Assembly: GCF_005862305.2 (NCBI RefSeq)
Contig: NZ_CP054022.1
Coordinates: 1-64,000, forward strand
Reading direction: 5' to 3'
DNA from: Rhizobium indicum
GTDB lineage: Bacteria > Pseudomonadota > Alphaproteobacteria > Rhizobiales > Rhizobiaceae
Length of the DNA: 64,000 bases
Shown here: one piece after another, positions 1 through 8,888 of the stretch
Layout of the letters: every line of letters begins with the position of its first letter
Numbering within the stretch: position 1 is the stretch's first letter
Notes under the pieces: generated by a model
Databases searched by the model: none
The model's input: the letters and a program-made list of their open reading frames with translations, nothing else
Told to the model about the DNA's origin: nothing
Position numbers and translations under genes: made by a program

Positions 1-268
1 AGTATCTCGCCTCGTTCTACGAGAAGCTGCTGTCGCAGGGCAGCGCATGCTCCACCTGCATTTCGAATATCTGGAGCGAACCCACGAGGGCTATCTGCTG
101 ACCGACGAACACACGCTCATGCTCAATGCGGTCAGGGACAAAAACGTGGAACTCGCCGACGAACTCGCCCACGCCCATACGCGCCAGTTCCAGGACAATT
201 TCATCAACTTCATGCGCGAGAACTATACGACGGATGTCGCGTTAGGCCCGCTGCGGGCTGCGGAGTAA
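1..268 (+). CDS. GntR-family regulator, C-terminal part, with apparent frameshift
   Basis: This is the left-truncated end of a helical ligand-binding (FCD-type) domain of a GntR transcription regulator; the DNA-binding part lies outside the window. The readable stretch from 47 has the FCD pattern of acidic and histidine residues (DEHTLMLNAV, then ELADELAHAHTRQF). Upstream of about position 40 the coding signal is in another frame: frame 3 reads YLASFYEKLLSQG with strong GC at third positions, whereas the frame used after 47 has poor codon usage there. One extra G near 40-44 would join them into one protein. The gene ends 4 bases before proC, so it may share a transcript with it. Family assignment is moderate; the frameshift is either a real lesion or a sequencing error. 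Confidence 0.6.
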   Translation, partial: VSRLVLREAAVAGQRMLHLHFEYLERTHEGYLLTDEHTLMLNAVRDKNVELADELAHAHTRQFQDNFINFMRENYTTDVALGPLRAAE

Positions 269-272
269 TCAA

Positions 273-1055
273 ATGAAAATCGACAGTATCGGCTTCGTCG
301 GAACCGGCGCAATTACCGAAGCGATGGTTCGCGGCCTTCTGGCCGAACCGGCCTATGCCTCCGAAATTCTCGTGTCTCCACGAAGCGCTCATATCGCCGC
401 GACGCTGGCCGACGAATTCGCCGCCGTCAGAATTGCCAAGGACAACCAGGACGTCGTCGAGCGCAGCGACATGGTGTTCCTGGCAATACGGCCGCAGGTC
501 GCCGAGGAGGTCGTGCGCGCACTATCGTTCAGGGATGGCCAAATGATCGTCAGCCTCGTTGCGGCGACGGAGCGCCAGGCCCTGTCCGAGTGGATCGCCG
601 CCGACGTGCATCTGGTGCAGGCGATCCCCTTGCCCTTCGTCGCAGGCCGGCAAGGCGTCACTGCCATCTATCCGCCCGATACCGCCGTCGCAGCGCTTTT
701 CGATGCGCTCGGAACGGCTGTCCAATGCCAATCGAGGAAGGAATATGATCTTCTCGCGGCAGCGAGCGCAATGATGTCGACCTATTTCGGCATCATGGAG
801 CAGGTTGCCGTCTGGCTGGAGAAAAGCGGCCTCGAAAAGGCGAAGGGACAGGCCTACATTGCCCCGCTCTTTGCAAGCCTCGCGCAGAAAGCGAACAGCC
901 CCGGCAACGAACCGTTCAGCGCGCTGAGCCGCGAATTCGCGACCAAGGGCGGGCTGAACGAGCAGGTTTTCTCAGACTTCGAGAAGAAGGGCGGCCTTGC
1001 CGCACTGACCGCCGCACTCGACGGCGTACTTGCCCGCATCGAGGGCAAGAACTAG
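273..1055 (+). CDS. proC: Pyrroline-5-carboxylate reductase family protein
   Basis: NAD(P)H-dependent reductase of the ProC family, which reduces 1-pyrroline-5-carboxylate to proline in the cytoplasm. The 260-residue length fits the family. The Rossmann motif GFVGTGAITEAM lies at residues 7-18. The C-terminal signature that is normally PGGTT-like reads TKGGLNEQVF (about residues 222-231), so the threonine-rich substrate loop is altered. This suggests a catabolic paralogue or a changed imine substrate rather than the housekeeping enzyme. It follows the GntR gene by 4 bases and overlaps the convergent XRE-cupin gene by 4 bases. Neighbouring genes handle amino groups (omega-aminotransferase, D-amino acid dehydrogenase, racemase), which fits cyclic imine or proline metabolism. 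Family is clear, exact substrate is not. Confidence 0.8.
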   Translation: MKIDSIGFVGTGAITEAMVRGLLAEPAYASEILVSPRSAHIAATLADEFAAVRIAKDNQDVVERSDMVFLAIRPQVAEEVVRALSFRDGQMIVSLVAATERQALSEWIAADVHLVQAIPLPFVAGRQGVTAIYPPDTAVAALFDALGTAVQCQSRKEYDLLAAASAMMSTYFGIMEQVAVWLEKSGLEKAKGQAYIAPLFASLAQKANSPGNEPFSALSREFATKGGLNEQVFSDFEKKGGLAALTAALDGVLARIEGKN

Positions 1056-1600
1056 AAAGTCGGCGGCGTGCAGGCGCTGATGACCTCGCAAGGCACCGGT
1101 CCGACGCAGCGGAAACGGTGCGGGCGCCGGCTTTCGAAATAGTAGGCGTCACCCGCTCCAAGGATCCGCCGCTCGTCATCGACCGTCACCTCGAGCCTTC
1201 CCGAAAGCACGATCCCGCCTTCTTCGCCCTCGTGAACAAGGGGAACCTTTCCAGTGTCGGCGCCCGGCTGGTAACATTCCTTGAGGATCTGCAGGCTGCG
1301 GCCGAACAGGTTTTCGCCAACCTGCCTGTAGGAAATGGCGCCCTTGCCGATCTCCACCAGTTCCTCGGCCGCATAGAAGGCCTTCCTTGGACGCTCGGGT
1401 TCGAAGGCGAAGAATTCCGCCAGACCGATGGGGATGCCGTCGAGAATTCGCTTCAAGGCCCCGACCGACGGATTGGAGGCGTTCGATTCGATCAGCGAGA
1501 TCGTCGAATTGGGCACTCCGGTGCGCTTGGCGAGCTCGCGCTGGGAAAGCTTATGGGCGATGCGGAGATGGCGAAGGCGACTGCCGATATCGACTGACAT
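1052..1600 (-). CDS. XRE-cupin transcriptional regulator (PuuR-like architecture)
   Basis: A 182-residue regulator with an N-terminal XRE helix-turn-helix (about 6-60, LSQRELAKRTGVPNSTIS) and a C-terminal cupin sensor (about 105-175, with GEEGGIVLSG and GDAYYFESRRPHRF). This layout is typical of regulators of polyamine and amine catabolism such as PuuR. It is transcribed away from the aminotransferase gene at 1744, whose substrate class (omega-amines) matches that role, so it probably represses or activates that gene through the shared 143-bp intergenic region. The 3' end overlaps the convergent proC by 4 bases. Family is secure; target and ligand are inferred from position only. Confidence 0.85.
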   Translation of the reverse strand: MSVDIGSRLRHLRIAHKLSQRELAKRTGVPNSTISLIESNASNPSVGALKRILDGIPIGLAEFFAFEPERPRKAFYAAEELVEIGKGAISYRQVGENLFGRSLQILKECYQPGADTGKVPLVHEGEEGGIVLSGRLEVTVDDERRILGAGDAYYFESRRPHRFRCVGPVPCEVISACTPPTF

Positions 1601-1743
1601 GATGCGGTTCGTTTGTGTTGTCCAGAATATCCAAATTAATATCTATCCAACCATTGTATTTCAATAGCTTGCACCAACAAAGAAAAGGACTTGTTTGAAA
1701 GTGAGAAATTGTCATTCTCGGCGCCATCCCAAAGGAGGCCAGA
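1601..1743. promoter_or_regulatory. Divergent promoter region, XRE-cupin regulator / aminotransferase
   Basis: AT-rich 143-bp gap between divergent genes. It holds the near direct repeats ATATCCAA (1627-1634) and CTATCCAA (1643-1650), offset by 16 bp, plausible operator half-sites for the adjacent XRE regulator. A strong ribosome site AAAGGAGG lies just upstream of the ATG at 1744. Confidence 0.45.
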
Positions 1744-3078
1744 ATGGACCAGCTCAGCAAAACGAACGCGCCCGCACTTGAAAATTTCTGGATGCCGTTC
1801 ACCGCGAACCGGCAGTTCAAGGCCACGCCGCGACTTCTCGCAGCAGCCGAGGGAATGTACTACACCGACATCGATGGAAATCAGGTGCTTGACGGCACCG
1901 CCGGGCTCTGGTGCTGCAACGCCGGCCATGGCCGCAAGAAGATCGCCCATGCCGTCGAGCGACAGCTTGCAACGCTGGACTATGCGCCGACCTTTCAGAT
2001 GGGGCATCCGATCGCCTTCGACTTCGCCTCGAAATTGGCTGCGAACGCGCCGGGCGGTCCAGAAGCCAAGCTCGACAGGATCTTCTTCACCGGCTCGGGC
2101 TCGGAATCGGTCGATACGGCGCTGAAGATCGCCATCGCCTATCAGCGGGCGATCGGCCAGGGCACCCGCACGCGGATCATCGGGCGCGAGAAGGGATATC
2201 ACGGCGTCGGGTTCGGCGGCATTTCCGTCGGCGGTCTCGTCAACAACAGGCGGGTCTTCCCGCAAATACCGGCCGACCACATGCGCCACACGCTCGACAT
2301 TGAGCGCAATGCGTTTTCGAAGGGCCTTCCCGCCCACGGCGTCGAATTAGCGGACGATCTCGAGCGGCTGGTACAGCTGCACGGCGCCGAGACCATCGCC
2401 GCCGTCATCGTCGAGCCGATGTCGGGATCGGCGGGCGTGGTGCTGCCTGCGAAGGGTTATCTGGAGAAGCTGCGCGCAACCGCCGACAAGCATGGCATCC
2501 TGCTGATCTTCGACGAGGTCATCACCGGATTCGGCCGTCTCGGCACTCCTTTCGCGACCGACTATTTCGGCGTCGTGCCCGACCTGATCACCACGGCAAA
2601 AGGCATCACCAACGGCACGATCCCGATGGGCGCGGTCTTTGCCAGCCGCAAGGTCTATGACGGCCTGATGGTCGGACCTGATAACGCGATCGAACTCTTT
2701 CATGGCTACACCTATTCCGGCCATCCGGTCGCCTGCGCGGCCGGGCTCGCGACGCTCGAGATCTACGAGGAGGAAGGTCTGCTGACCCGCGCATCCGAGC
2801 TCGCCGAATACTGGCAGGAGGCTCTCCATTCGCTGCGAGGCTCGCCCAACGTGGTGGACATCCGCAATCTCGGACTGGTCGGCGCGGTGGAGCTGGCGCC
2901 GAGAGCCGCAGCGCCGGGAACGCGCGCCTACGACATCTTCGTCGACTGCTTCAACAAGGGTCTGCTGATCCGGGTGACCGGTGACATCATCGCCCTCTCG
3001 CCGCCGCTCATCATCGAGAAAAGCCAGATCGACACGATCGTCTCGACGCTCAGTGATGCGTTGAAGCGCGCCGCATAA
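1744..3078 (+). CDS. Class III omega-amino acid:pyruvate aminotransferase
   Basis: PLP-dependent cytoplasmic aminotransferase of fold type I, subgroup III, 444 residues (normal length). Seen motifs are the phosphate-binding GSGSESVDTALK near residue 118, the PLP aspartate in DEVITGFGRLG near 256, and the Schiff-base lysine in TTAKGITNG near 285. The opening MPFTANRQFKATPR matches beta-alanine:pyruvate aminotransferases, which move a terminal amino group onto pyruvate to give alanine. The alanine could feed the dadA/racemase pair downstream. A consensus ribosome site precedes the chosen ATG. Divergent from the XRE-cupin regulator. Exact amine donor (beta-alanine, putrescine derivative, other) cannot be decided from sequence. 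Confidence 0.85.
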   Translation: MDQLSKTNAPALENFWMPFTANRQFKATPRLLAAAEGMYYTDIDGNQVLDGTAGLWCCNAGHGRKKIAHAVERQLATLDYAPTFQMGHPIAFDFASKLAANAPGGPEAKLDRIFFTGSGSESVDTALKIAIAYQRAIGQGTRTRIIGREKGYHGVGFGGISVGGLVNNRRVFPQIPADHMRHTLDIERNAFSKGLPAHGVELADDLERLVQLHGAETIAAVIVEPMSGSAGVVLPAKGYLEKLRATADKHGILLIFDEVITGFGRLGTPFATDYFGVVPDLITTAKGITNGTIPMGAVFASRKVYDGLMVGPDNAIELFHGYTYSGHPVACAAGLATLEIYEEEGLLTRASELAEYWQEALHSLRGSPNVVDIRNLGLVGAVELAPRAAAPGTRAYDIFVDCFNKGLLIRVTGDIIALSPPLIIEKSQIDTIVSTLSDALKRAA

Positions 3079-3162
3079 ATCCGCATCCCGCGTGCCGCTC
3101 CCGTCGGCGATCGGACGTCTGGTCCATCGTCGACGGAACCATCCGGCACACCGAGATGCAGC

Positions 3163-4185
3163 TCAGCGCTTCAAGGTCTGTGACGGCAGCTGACCGAAAC
3201 GCTTCCTGTATTCGGCTGCAAATCGCCCCAGATGCGTAAACCCCCATCGCAGTGCGACGTCGGCGATGGCCTGTCTCGCGTCAGATTCGAGCAAATCGCG
3301 ATGGGCGGCGGCCATCCGAAGATCATGCAGGTAGGACATCGGGGTCGTATCCCTGAACTGCCGGAAACCCTGTTGCAAAGTCCGAACGCTTACCTTCGCT
3401 GCCATCGCGATATCGTTGAGCGAAATCGGCTCGGCGATGTGTTCCTGCATGAAGTCGACGGCCCATTTCACATGGCGCGGGGCCGGCGCCGGAGCAGGGA
3501 GCGCAAGCTCGTTCGAATAACGATTGGGGCAGGTCTCCAGAAGCAGATAGATCGCCGCATCGCAGAGCGAGCTGGCGGCCAGCGGCGACCGCTGCAGCGG
3601 TCCGTTCCCGCTGAGGCCGCGATGGAGGCTCGAGACAAGTTGCTGGAATACAAGCCCGGGACCGGTCGTCAGATCGATGTGAGGATGAAAATCGACGTCG
3701 CCGCTGATGGTTCTCTCGAACATATGCGTCAGGTGGCTAATGATCTTCGCCTGATCGACGAAGAGGCCGAAATGACGGCGCGGCCCAAACAGGCGAGCAC
3801 CCGCGGCACGACCTGCCTCAAGGATCGTACCACGCGCGGGAACGGAATAGATTTGCTCCCGCATGCCTTCGAAGGAGGCGTTCCCTGCCATCGGCAGAAA
3901 AACGATCATCCTGTCGCTGGGCGCCTCCCGCCTGATCAGGATTGTGCCTTCGTAGGTACAGTCGGCTACCGTTACCTCTTCTCCCACGGAGACGAAATTG
4001 CAGTGGTATCCAATCGGCATATTGCCTTCGGCCGCAACCTTGATCGGGGAGGTTGGCGTCGACAATATTTCCGAGAGTTCATCCGGATCCGTTCCGCTGT
4101 GCGCCGTTTCCCGAAACAACATGCTCTGCACCGCCATCTGTCGGGTGAGGCTGCCATCGTTATGTATATGAGAATTAACGGACAT
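3163..4185 (-). CDS. AraC-family transcriptional regulator
   Basis: A 340-residue AraC/XylS regulator starting at the ATG for MSVNSHIHND; an upstream in-frame extension to 4233 lacks support. The N-terminal two thirds form the effector-binding part. The C-terminal part (about 240-340) has the two helix-turn-helix units: ISLNDIAMAAKVSVRTLQQ, then the second helix region ending GFTHLGRFAAEYRKRFGQLP, a good match to the AraC signature. It lies between the convergent aminotransferase gene and the co-directional dadA gene (87-bp gap). Whether it controls dadA or other amino-acid genes cannot be read from the sequence. Confidence 0.85.
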   Translation of the reverse strand: MSVNSHIHNDGSLTRQMAVQSMLFRETAHSGTDPDELSEILSTPTSPIKVAAEGNMPIGYHCNFVSVGEEVTVADCTYEGTILIRREAPSDRMIVFLPMAGNASFEGMREQIYSVPARGTILEAGRAAGARLFGPRRHFGLFVDQAKIISHLTHMFERTISGDVDFHPHIDLTTGPGLVFQQLVSSLHRGLSGNGPLQRSPLAASSLCDAAIYLLLETCPNRYSNELALPAPAPAPRHVKWAVDFMQEHIAEPISLNDIAMAAKVSVRTLQQGFRQFRDTTPMSYLHDLRMAAAHRDLLESDARQAIADVALRWGFTHLGRFAAEYRKRFGQLPSQTLKR

Positions 4186-4272
4186 TCGTGACCTCGAAAG
4201 ACGATGTACACAAGTGGTAATGGATTTGCGCAATCATGTTCATCCCTCTTTTTGTGTTGCCTCGGCGCGGTT

Positions 4273-5523
4273 TCAGCCGTAGCGGCTGATGGCGAGATCC
4301 CTCACATCGATTTCCGGCTGGCGGCCGCCGACGAGATCACCGATGAGCCGCGCCGAACCGGTGCTCATCGTCCAGCCGAGCGTGCCGTGGCCGGTATTGA
4401 GGAAGAGACCGGCGACCTTTGTCGGGCCGATGACCGGCGTGCCATCGGGCGTCATCGGGCGCAGGCCGGACCAGAAGGAGGCCTTGGAAATATCGCCGCC
4501 GGGGAAAAGATCGGTGACCGAATATTCCAGCGTGCTGCGGCGGGCCAGGCCGAGATCATTGGTGTAGCCTGATATTTCAGCCATGCCGCCGACGCGGATG
4601 CGATCGCCGAGCCGGGTGATCGCGATCTTGTAGGTCTCGTCCATGACGGTCGATTCCGGCGCGCGTGACGCATCGGCAATCGGGATGGTAAGCGAATAGC
4701 CCTTGACGGGATAGACCGGCAGCCTGATGCCGAGCGGCTTGAGCAGCAGCGGCGAATAGCTGCCGAGCGCGACCACCACCGCCTCCGCGCTCATCCGCTC
4801 ACGGTCGGTGATGACCCCGCGCACCCGGCCAGCCTCGACATCCAGCGCCTTGATCGTCGTCCCGTAAGCGAAACGGACGCCGAGCGCCTCGGCTTTGGCC
4901 GCCAGCGCATTGGTGAACTTGAAGCAGTCGCCGGTTTCGTCCTTCGGCGTCAGCAGACCACCGACGATCTTGTCGCGCACATGCTTCAGCGCTGGTTCGA
5001 AGCGGATGCAGCCGTCCCGGTCCAGCACCTCATAGGGAATGCCGTCGGCAGCCAGCGCCTTGACATCCTTAGCCGAGGCATCGAGCTGCTGCTGCGTGCG
5101 GAACAGCTGCAGGGTTCCCTGCATGCGTTCATCATAGGCGATGCCGGTCTCGGCGCGAAGATCGGCCAGCGCGATGCGGCTGTAATCGGCAAGGCGCAGC
5201 ATGCGGCTCTTGTTGATCGCGTAGCGCTCGGAGGTGCAGTTCGACAGCATCCTCGCCATCCAGGAGAGCATGGCCATGTCTAATTTCGGGCGCAGGATGA
5301 GCGGCGCGTGCTCCATGAACAGCCACTTCATGGCCTTCATAGGAATGCCGGGCGCTGCCCATGGCGAGCAATAGCCGAAGGAGACTTCGCCGGCATTGGC
5401 AAAGCTGGTCTCCAGCGCCGGACCCGGCTGCCGGTCGACGACCGTGACCTCATGGCCGGCCTTGGCGAGCTGATAAGCGGATGTGACGCCGACGATGCCG
5501 GCTCCTAGAACGATGACCTTCAT
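4273..5523 (-). CDS. dadA: D-amino acid dehydrogenase small subunit
   Basis: FAD-dependent dehydrogenase oxidising D-amino acids (typically D-alanine) to 2-oxo acids and passing electrons to the respiratory chain. It has 416 residues, the usual DadA length, starting [18 protein letters not shown] with the dinucleotide-binding GAGIVG at the N-terminus. The C-terminal region contains the family stretch [15 protein letters not shown] followed by [12 protein letters not shown]. The start is chosen at the ATG of this motif; a longer reading frame to 5796 overlaps the racemase gene and is not coding. The racemase gene lies 29 bases upstream on the same strand, the usual dadA-dadX pairing for L-alanine catabolism via D-alanine. 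Confidence 0.93.
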   Translation of the reverse strand: MKVIVLGAGIVGVTSAYQLAKAGHEVTVVDRQPGPALETSFANAGEVSFGYCSPWAAPGIPMKAMKWLFMEHAPLILRPKLDMAMLSWMARMLSNCTSERYAINKSRMLRLADYSRIALADLRAETGIAYDERMQGTLQLFRTQQQLDASAKDVKALAADGIPYEVLDRDGCIRFEPALKHVRDKIVGGLLTPKDETGDCFKFTNALAAKAEALGVRFAYGTTIKALDVEAGRVRGVITDRERMSAEAVVVALGSYSPLLLKPLGIRLPVYPVKGYSLTIPIADASRAPESTVMDETYKIAITRLGDRIRVGGMAEISGYTNDLGLARRSTLEYSVTDLFPGGDISKASFWSGLRPMTPDGTPVIGPTKVAGLFLNTGHGTLGWTMSTGSARLIGDLVGGRQPEIDVRDLAISRYG

Positions 5524-5552
5524 GATGTTCCCAATGATGGAGCCGCCGGCTC

Positions 5553-6686
5553 TTAGAGATATTGTCTGTCGTAACGATCGCCCAGGCCGGTTAGGATTTC
5601 GTAAGAAATGGTGCCGGCGTCGCGGGCGATGTCCTCGAGCGTCTGATGGCGGCCAAGCACTTCGACGAGACTGCCGAAGGTCAGCGCCCCTTCGGGCAGG
5701 GCTGTGATGTCGACGGTCGCACTGTCCATCGACACACGGCCGACGATCGGCAGGCGTATGCCCTTGAAATAGACGGCGCCGCGGTCGCCCAGGCATCGCG
5801 GCAGCCCATCTGCATAGCCGGCGGCAATGGTGGCGAGACGGGTGTCGCGCTGCGTGACATGCGCGCCGCCATAACCGACCTTCGCCCCCGCCGGCACGGT
5901 GCGCGTCTGCACGACGGCGACATCCAGGCTGACGACCGGCTCCATCGGGTTCTTCTCGCCGGCGTTCGAAGCGCCGCCATAAAGCGCGATGCCGGGGCGG
6001 GCGAGCACGCCGTGATAGGCCTCGCCCAGGAAAACGCCGCCGGAATTGGCGAAGGAAATATCGAAGCCCGGAAATTCATCGGCGATGCGGGACATCTCGG
6101 CAAATTGCTCGCCGTTCTGCTCACTGTCCATGTCATCGGCCGACGCCAGATGGCTCATGATGAACAGGATTTCGACATTGCTGCCATCGCCAAGAGCCGC
6201 CGCCAGCTCCGCTCGCTCTTCCCTGGGAAAACCGAGCCGCGACATGCCGGTGTCGAATTGCAGGACAGCAGGCAGGCAGCGCTTCAGAGCGCGCGCAGCC
6301 GCCGACCATTGCTGCCACTGCGCCAGCGAATTGAGAACCGGAACGATGCCCATCTCGGCGCAGGCGAGTTCGTTACCCGGCTGCAAGCCGTTCAACACGA
6401 AAATCTGGGCGTCGTGCGCAAGGGCCGGTCGGAGCCTCACGGCCTCGACAAACTGGGCGACGAAGAAATGCCTGCAACCTTCACTGTAAAGCGTTCTTGC
6501 GACCCGCTCGGCGCCGAGGCCATAGGCGTCGGCCTTGACGACGGCGCCTGCGCGGACCGGCGCCAGCATCGATAGCAGCTTGCGATAGTTACGGCCGAGG
6601 GCGGCAAGATCGATCGTCAGATAGCCCGTGGCTCCCTGCGTGGTCGTGGCAGTGCGTGAGCGGGAAACCAAAATATCGCTATCCAT
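5553..6686 (-). CDS. alr: Alanine racemase, catabolic (dadX type)
   Basis: PLP-dependent fold III racemase interconverting L- and D-alanine, 377 residues from ATG 6686 (a GTG two codons upstream is also possible). The Schiff-base lysine is in [11 protein letters not shown] (Lys about 51), and the conserved VGYGGAHVT and GRVSMD motifs are present in the C-terminal half. The ribosome site AAGGGG precedes the ATG. The gene is paired with dadA downstream and is divergent from an Lrp/AsnC-type regulator, the classic dad arrangement in which L-alanine induces racemisation and oxidation to pyruvate. High confidence in family and role. Confidence 0.93.
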   Translation of the reverse strand: MDSDILVSRSRTATTTQGATGYLTIDLAALGRNYRKLLSMLAPVRAGAVVKADAYGLGAERVARTLYSEGCRHFFVAQFVEAVRLRPALAHDAQIFVLNGLQPGNELACAEMGIVPVLNSLAQWQQWSAAARALKRCLPAVLQFDTGMSRLGFPREERAELAAALGDGSNVEILFIMSHLASADDMDSEQNGEQFAEMSRIADEFPGFDISFANSGGVFLGEAYHGVLARPGIALYGGASNAGEKNPMEPVVSLDVAVVQTRTVPAGAKVGYGGAHVTQRDTRLATIAAGYADGLPRCLGDRGAVYFKGIRLPIVGRVSMDSATVDITALPEGALTFGSLVEVLGRHQTLEDIARDAGTISYEILTGLGDRYDRQYL

Positions 6687-6733
6687 GTCCACCCCTTCTC
6701 GATTTCAAGGAGTGTATGAAATAATGAGCGAAA

Positions 6734-6775
6734 TTGCCTATCATTTAGTAGTCGATTATTGTTTGATTTGCCTAT
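6734..6775. promoter_or_regulatory. Candidate Lrp/DadR operator: direct repeat in divergent promoter
   Basis: TTGCCTAT occurs at 6734-6741 and again at 6768-6775 in the AT-rich gap between the racemase gene and the Lrp-type gene. The copies are offset by 34 bp, close to three helical turns, the phasing expected for an Lrp-family octamer bending its own divergent promoter. Binding is inferred. Confidence 0.45.
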
Positions 6776-6812
6776 TAGTCGCATAATCAACGAAAATTTG
6801 GAACAATCTCTC

Positions 6813-7277
6813 ATGCCCGCTCTCGACGCGATCGATCGCAATATCCTGAGACTGCTGCGCCTCGATGCCCGCATGAGCAATGCCAAGCTCGCCGCCGAGA
6901 TCGGTCTCTCTCCATCGGCCTGTCTCAGGCGCATCAAAATCATGGAAAAATCAGGCGTGATCCGCGGCTATACGGTGCTGGTAGACACCGGCAATGCGGA
7001 TGAGATGATCGCCGTGATCATCAACATCACCCTAGAGCGGCAGACGGAGGACTATCTCGATCGCCTCGAGGCGGCGGTCCGCCGGCATCCAGAGATCCGG
7101 GAATGTTTTCTGATGACCGGTGGTTCGGACTACCTGCTTCGCGTGGAGGTCGCCAATGCCGGCGAGTTCGAGCGGATCCACAAAGAGATCCTTTCGACCT
7201 TGCCCGGCGTCCTCAGGATCCATTCCAGCTTCTCGATCCGCAATGTTCTGGCGACGCGCACGAGGGGCAGACGCTGA
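6813..7277 (+). CDS. Lrp/AsnC-family transcriptional regulator (DadR-like)
   Basis: A 154-residue Lrp/AsnC regulator starting MPALDAIDRNILRLLRLDAR. The winged helix-turn-helix fills residues 1-60 (AKLAAEIGLSPSACLRRIKIMEKSGVI) and the ligand-binding RAM domain about 70-150 (HPEIRECFLMTGGSDYLLRV). The ATG at 6813 is preferred to a TTG at 6759, giving the normal family length. Divergent from the alanine racemase/dadA pair, so it most likely is the alanine-responsive regulator of that operon, as for DadR/BkdR-type proteins. Confidence is high for family, good for target. Confidence 0.88.
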   Translation: MPALDAIDRNILRLLRLDARMSNAKLAAEIGLSPSACLRRIKIMEKSGVIRGYTVLVDTGNADEMIAVIINITLERQTEDYLDRLEAAVRRHPEIRECFLMTGGSDYLLRVEVANAGEFERIHKEILSTLPGVLRIHSSFSIRNVLATRTRGRR

Positions 7278-7357
7278 ACCGCGATCCAAGCTTATATTAA
7301 TTCGAGCGTCCCGCATGGCAGCCCAGCGTCAGCGAAGAAGGAAATCCACCCCGCCTG

Positions 7358-8059
7358 CTATCGCGCGATTGTCTGCCTGATGCCGGCAATCCCGCGGCGC
7401 AGGAAGGGGTCGGTGTGGATATAGAAGAACTGAACACCCTTCTGCAGCCAATGAGGCAGTTCATCAGCGGTGGCCAGCGTGCCTGCAACCTTGCCTGCTG
7501 CGCGGATCTTGTCGACCGCGACCGCGACCTTATCCGTGACTGCTTCAGGACGCGGCTCGCCGAAGGGTGGAGCCGGCGGATAGCCCATATTCTGCGAAAG
7601 ATCGCCGGGCCCGATGAAGAAGACGTCGATGCCATCGACCTTCAGCATCTCGTCGAGATTGTCGATGGCATCCACCGTCTCGATCATCGCCACCACCAGG
7701 CGCTTGTCGAAGTCGGACGGAAGAGCGTAACGGACGGCATCGACGACGGCGCGCGCCTGTTCGGCCGTGTCCACCATCGGGACCATGATGCCATCAGCTC
7801 CCGCATTCAGATACCTGATGATGATCGGGCGTTCGTGCGAATGTGGCCGGACGATTGCCGCCCCGCCGACAGAACGGACAATCTGTGCAGTCATGCGCAC
7901 ATCGTCGAAGCTCCAGGTTCCGTGTTCGCAGTCGACGAAGACGGAATCGGCGCCGAGTTCCACCAGCCGGGCTGCCAGACCCGACGAGGAGTGGTGCGGC
8001 GTATACATGGTGATCGCCTCGCCGGCCAACAGCCGCGCGCGCAACTTCGCTCCGTTCAT
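7358..8059 (-). CDS. HpcH/HpaI-family aldolase
   Basis: Class II, metal-dependent aldolase of the HpcH/HpaI/citrate lyase beta family, 233 residues, starting MNGAKLRARLLAGE. Family features are the N-terminal metal/pyruvate region FVDCEHGTWS, the loop DGIMVPMVDTAEQAR, and MIETVDAIDNLDEML followed by GPGDLSQNMGYP. Such enzymes cleave 4-hydroxy-2-oxo acids to pyruvate (or another 2-oxo acid) plus an aldehyde. It is the last gene of the leftward hyuAB-SDR-aldolase set, 16 bases after the SDR stop, so it probably performs the terminal carbon-carbon cleavage of that pathway. Substrate unknown. Confidence 0.85.
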   Translation of the reverse strand: MNGAKLRARLLAGEAITMYTPHHSSSGLAARLVELGADSVFVDCEHGTWSFDDVRMTAQIVRSVGGAAIVRPHSHERPIIIRYLNAGADGIMVPMVDTAEQARAVVDAVRYALPSDFDKRLVVAMIETVDAIDNLDEMLKVDGIDVFFIGPGDLSQNMGYPPAPPFGEPRPEAVTDKVAVAVDKIRAAGKVAGTLATADELPHWLQKGVQFFYIHTDPFLRRGIAGIRQTIAR

Positions 8060-8075
8060 CAATGTCCTCCCAATT

Positions 8076-8879
8076 CTATTTTTTCGGCATATCCGGCGTG
8101 TCGGCCGGCGCTCCGACCCAACGCGCAATTTCGATATCCGCTGACGTGTCCCGCATGAATGTCGGGCAGATGTGAAGCTCGGGGATCACGGCGCTCTTGC
8201 TCAGGCTGGCGCAGAGGACGATCGCACGGGCGACGTCATGAGGATCCATCATGACGGCACGTTCCTCCTCCAGAGGCGGCCGCGCGCGATTGTCCATGAT
8301 CGGCGTATTCGTCTCGCCGGGCAGGATCGTCGTCGCCCGGATCCCCTGATTGCGATAGGTGTTGTGCAGGAAGCTCATGAAGTTCTTCACGCCGGCCTTG
8401 GCCGCACCATAGGCCGCGCCACCGAGCAGGTTGGGGTTGATCACCGCGAGCGACGAGACCGTGATGATCGTTCCCTCGCCGCTCGCGATCATGTCGGGAA
8501 GGACTGCCTGGGTCAGGTTGAAGACGGCCGTCAGATTGACGTTGATGGTGGAGGTCCACTCGGCCTCGCTCAAGAAACGCGCGTTCAGCACCTTGCTGGC
8601 GCTGCCGGCATTGTTCACCAGGATATCGACGGGTCCGACGCTATCCTTGATCCACTTTATGGCCGCAAAGATCTCTTCACGCGTCTCGATATCGAGCGCA
8701 CGCGCGACGGCCTTGCCATTAGCCTCTTCGATCAGGGCCGCCACCTTGCACAGCGGTTCGATCCGCCGCCCGGTCAGCACGACGGTGGCGCCGTCCTTTG
8801 CCAGCAGCAGGGCGGTTTCGCGACCGATGCCGGAGCCGGCTCCCGTTACCAGAGCGATTTTTCCTTCGAGAAGTCCCAT
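8076..8879 (-). CDS. Short-chain dehydrogenase/reductase
   Basis: NAD(P)-dependent classical SDR of 267 residues. Seen are the cofactor motif TGAGSGIGRETA (about 12-23), NNAG (about 90), and a catalytic YxxxK as AYGAAKAGVKNF near 157. The catalytic serine is in VSSLAVINP. It lies 9 bases downstream of hyuB and 16 bases upstream of the aldolase gene. A likely role is redox adjustment of a hydroxy/oxo intermediate between ring opening by HyuAB and aldol cleavage. The C-terminus (MRDTSADIEIARWVG) is not informative. Family is certain; the reaction is inferred from context. Confidence 0.88.
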   Translation of the reverse strand: MGLLEGKIALVTGAGSGIGRETALLLAKDGATVVLTGRRIEPLCKVAALIEEANGKAVARALDIETREEIFAAIKWIKDSVGPVDILVNNAGSASKVLNARFLSEAEWTSTINVNLTAVFNLTQAVLPDMIASGEGTIITVSSLAVINPNLLGGAAYGAAKAGVKNFMSFLHNTYRNQGIRATTILPGETNTPIMDNRARPPLEEERAVMMDPHDVARAIVLCASLSKSAVIPELHICPTFMRDTSADIEIARWVGAPADTPDMPKK

Positions 8880-8888
8880 GGTTTTCCC

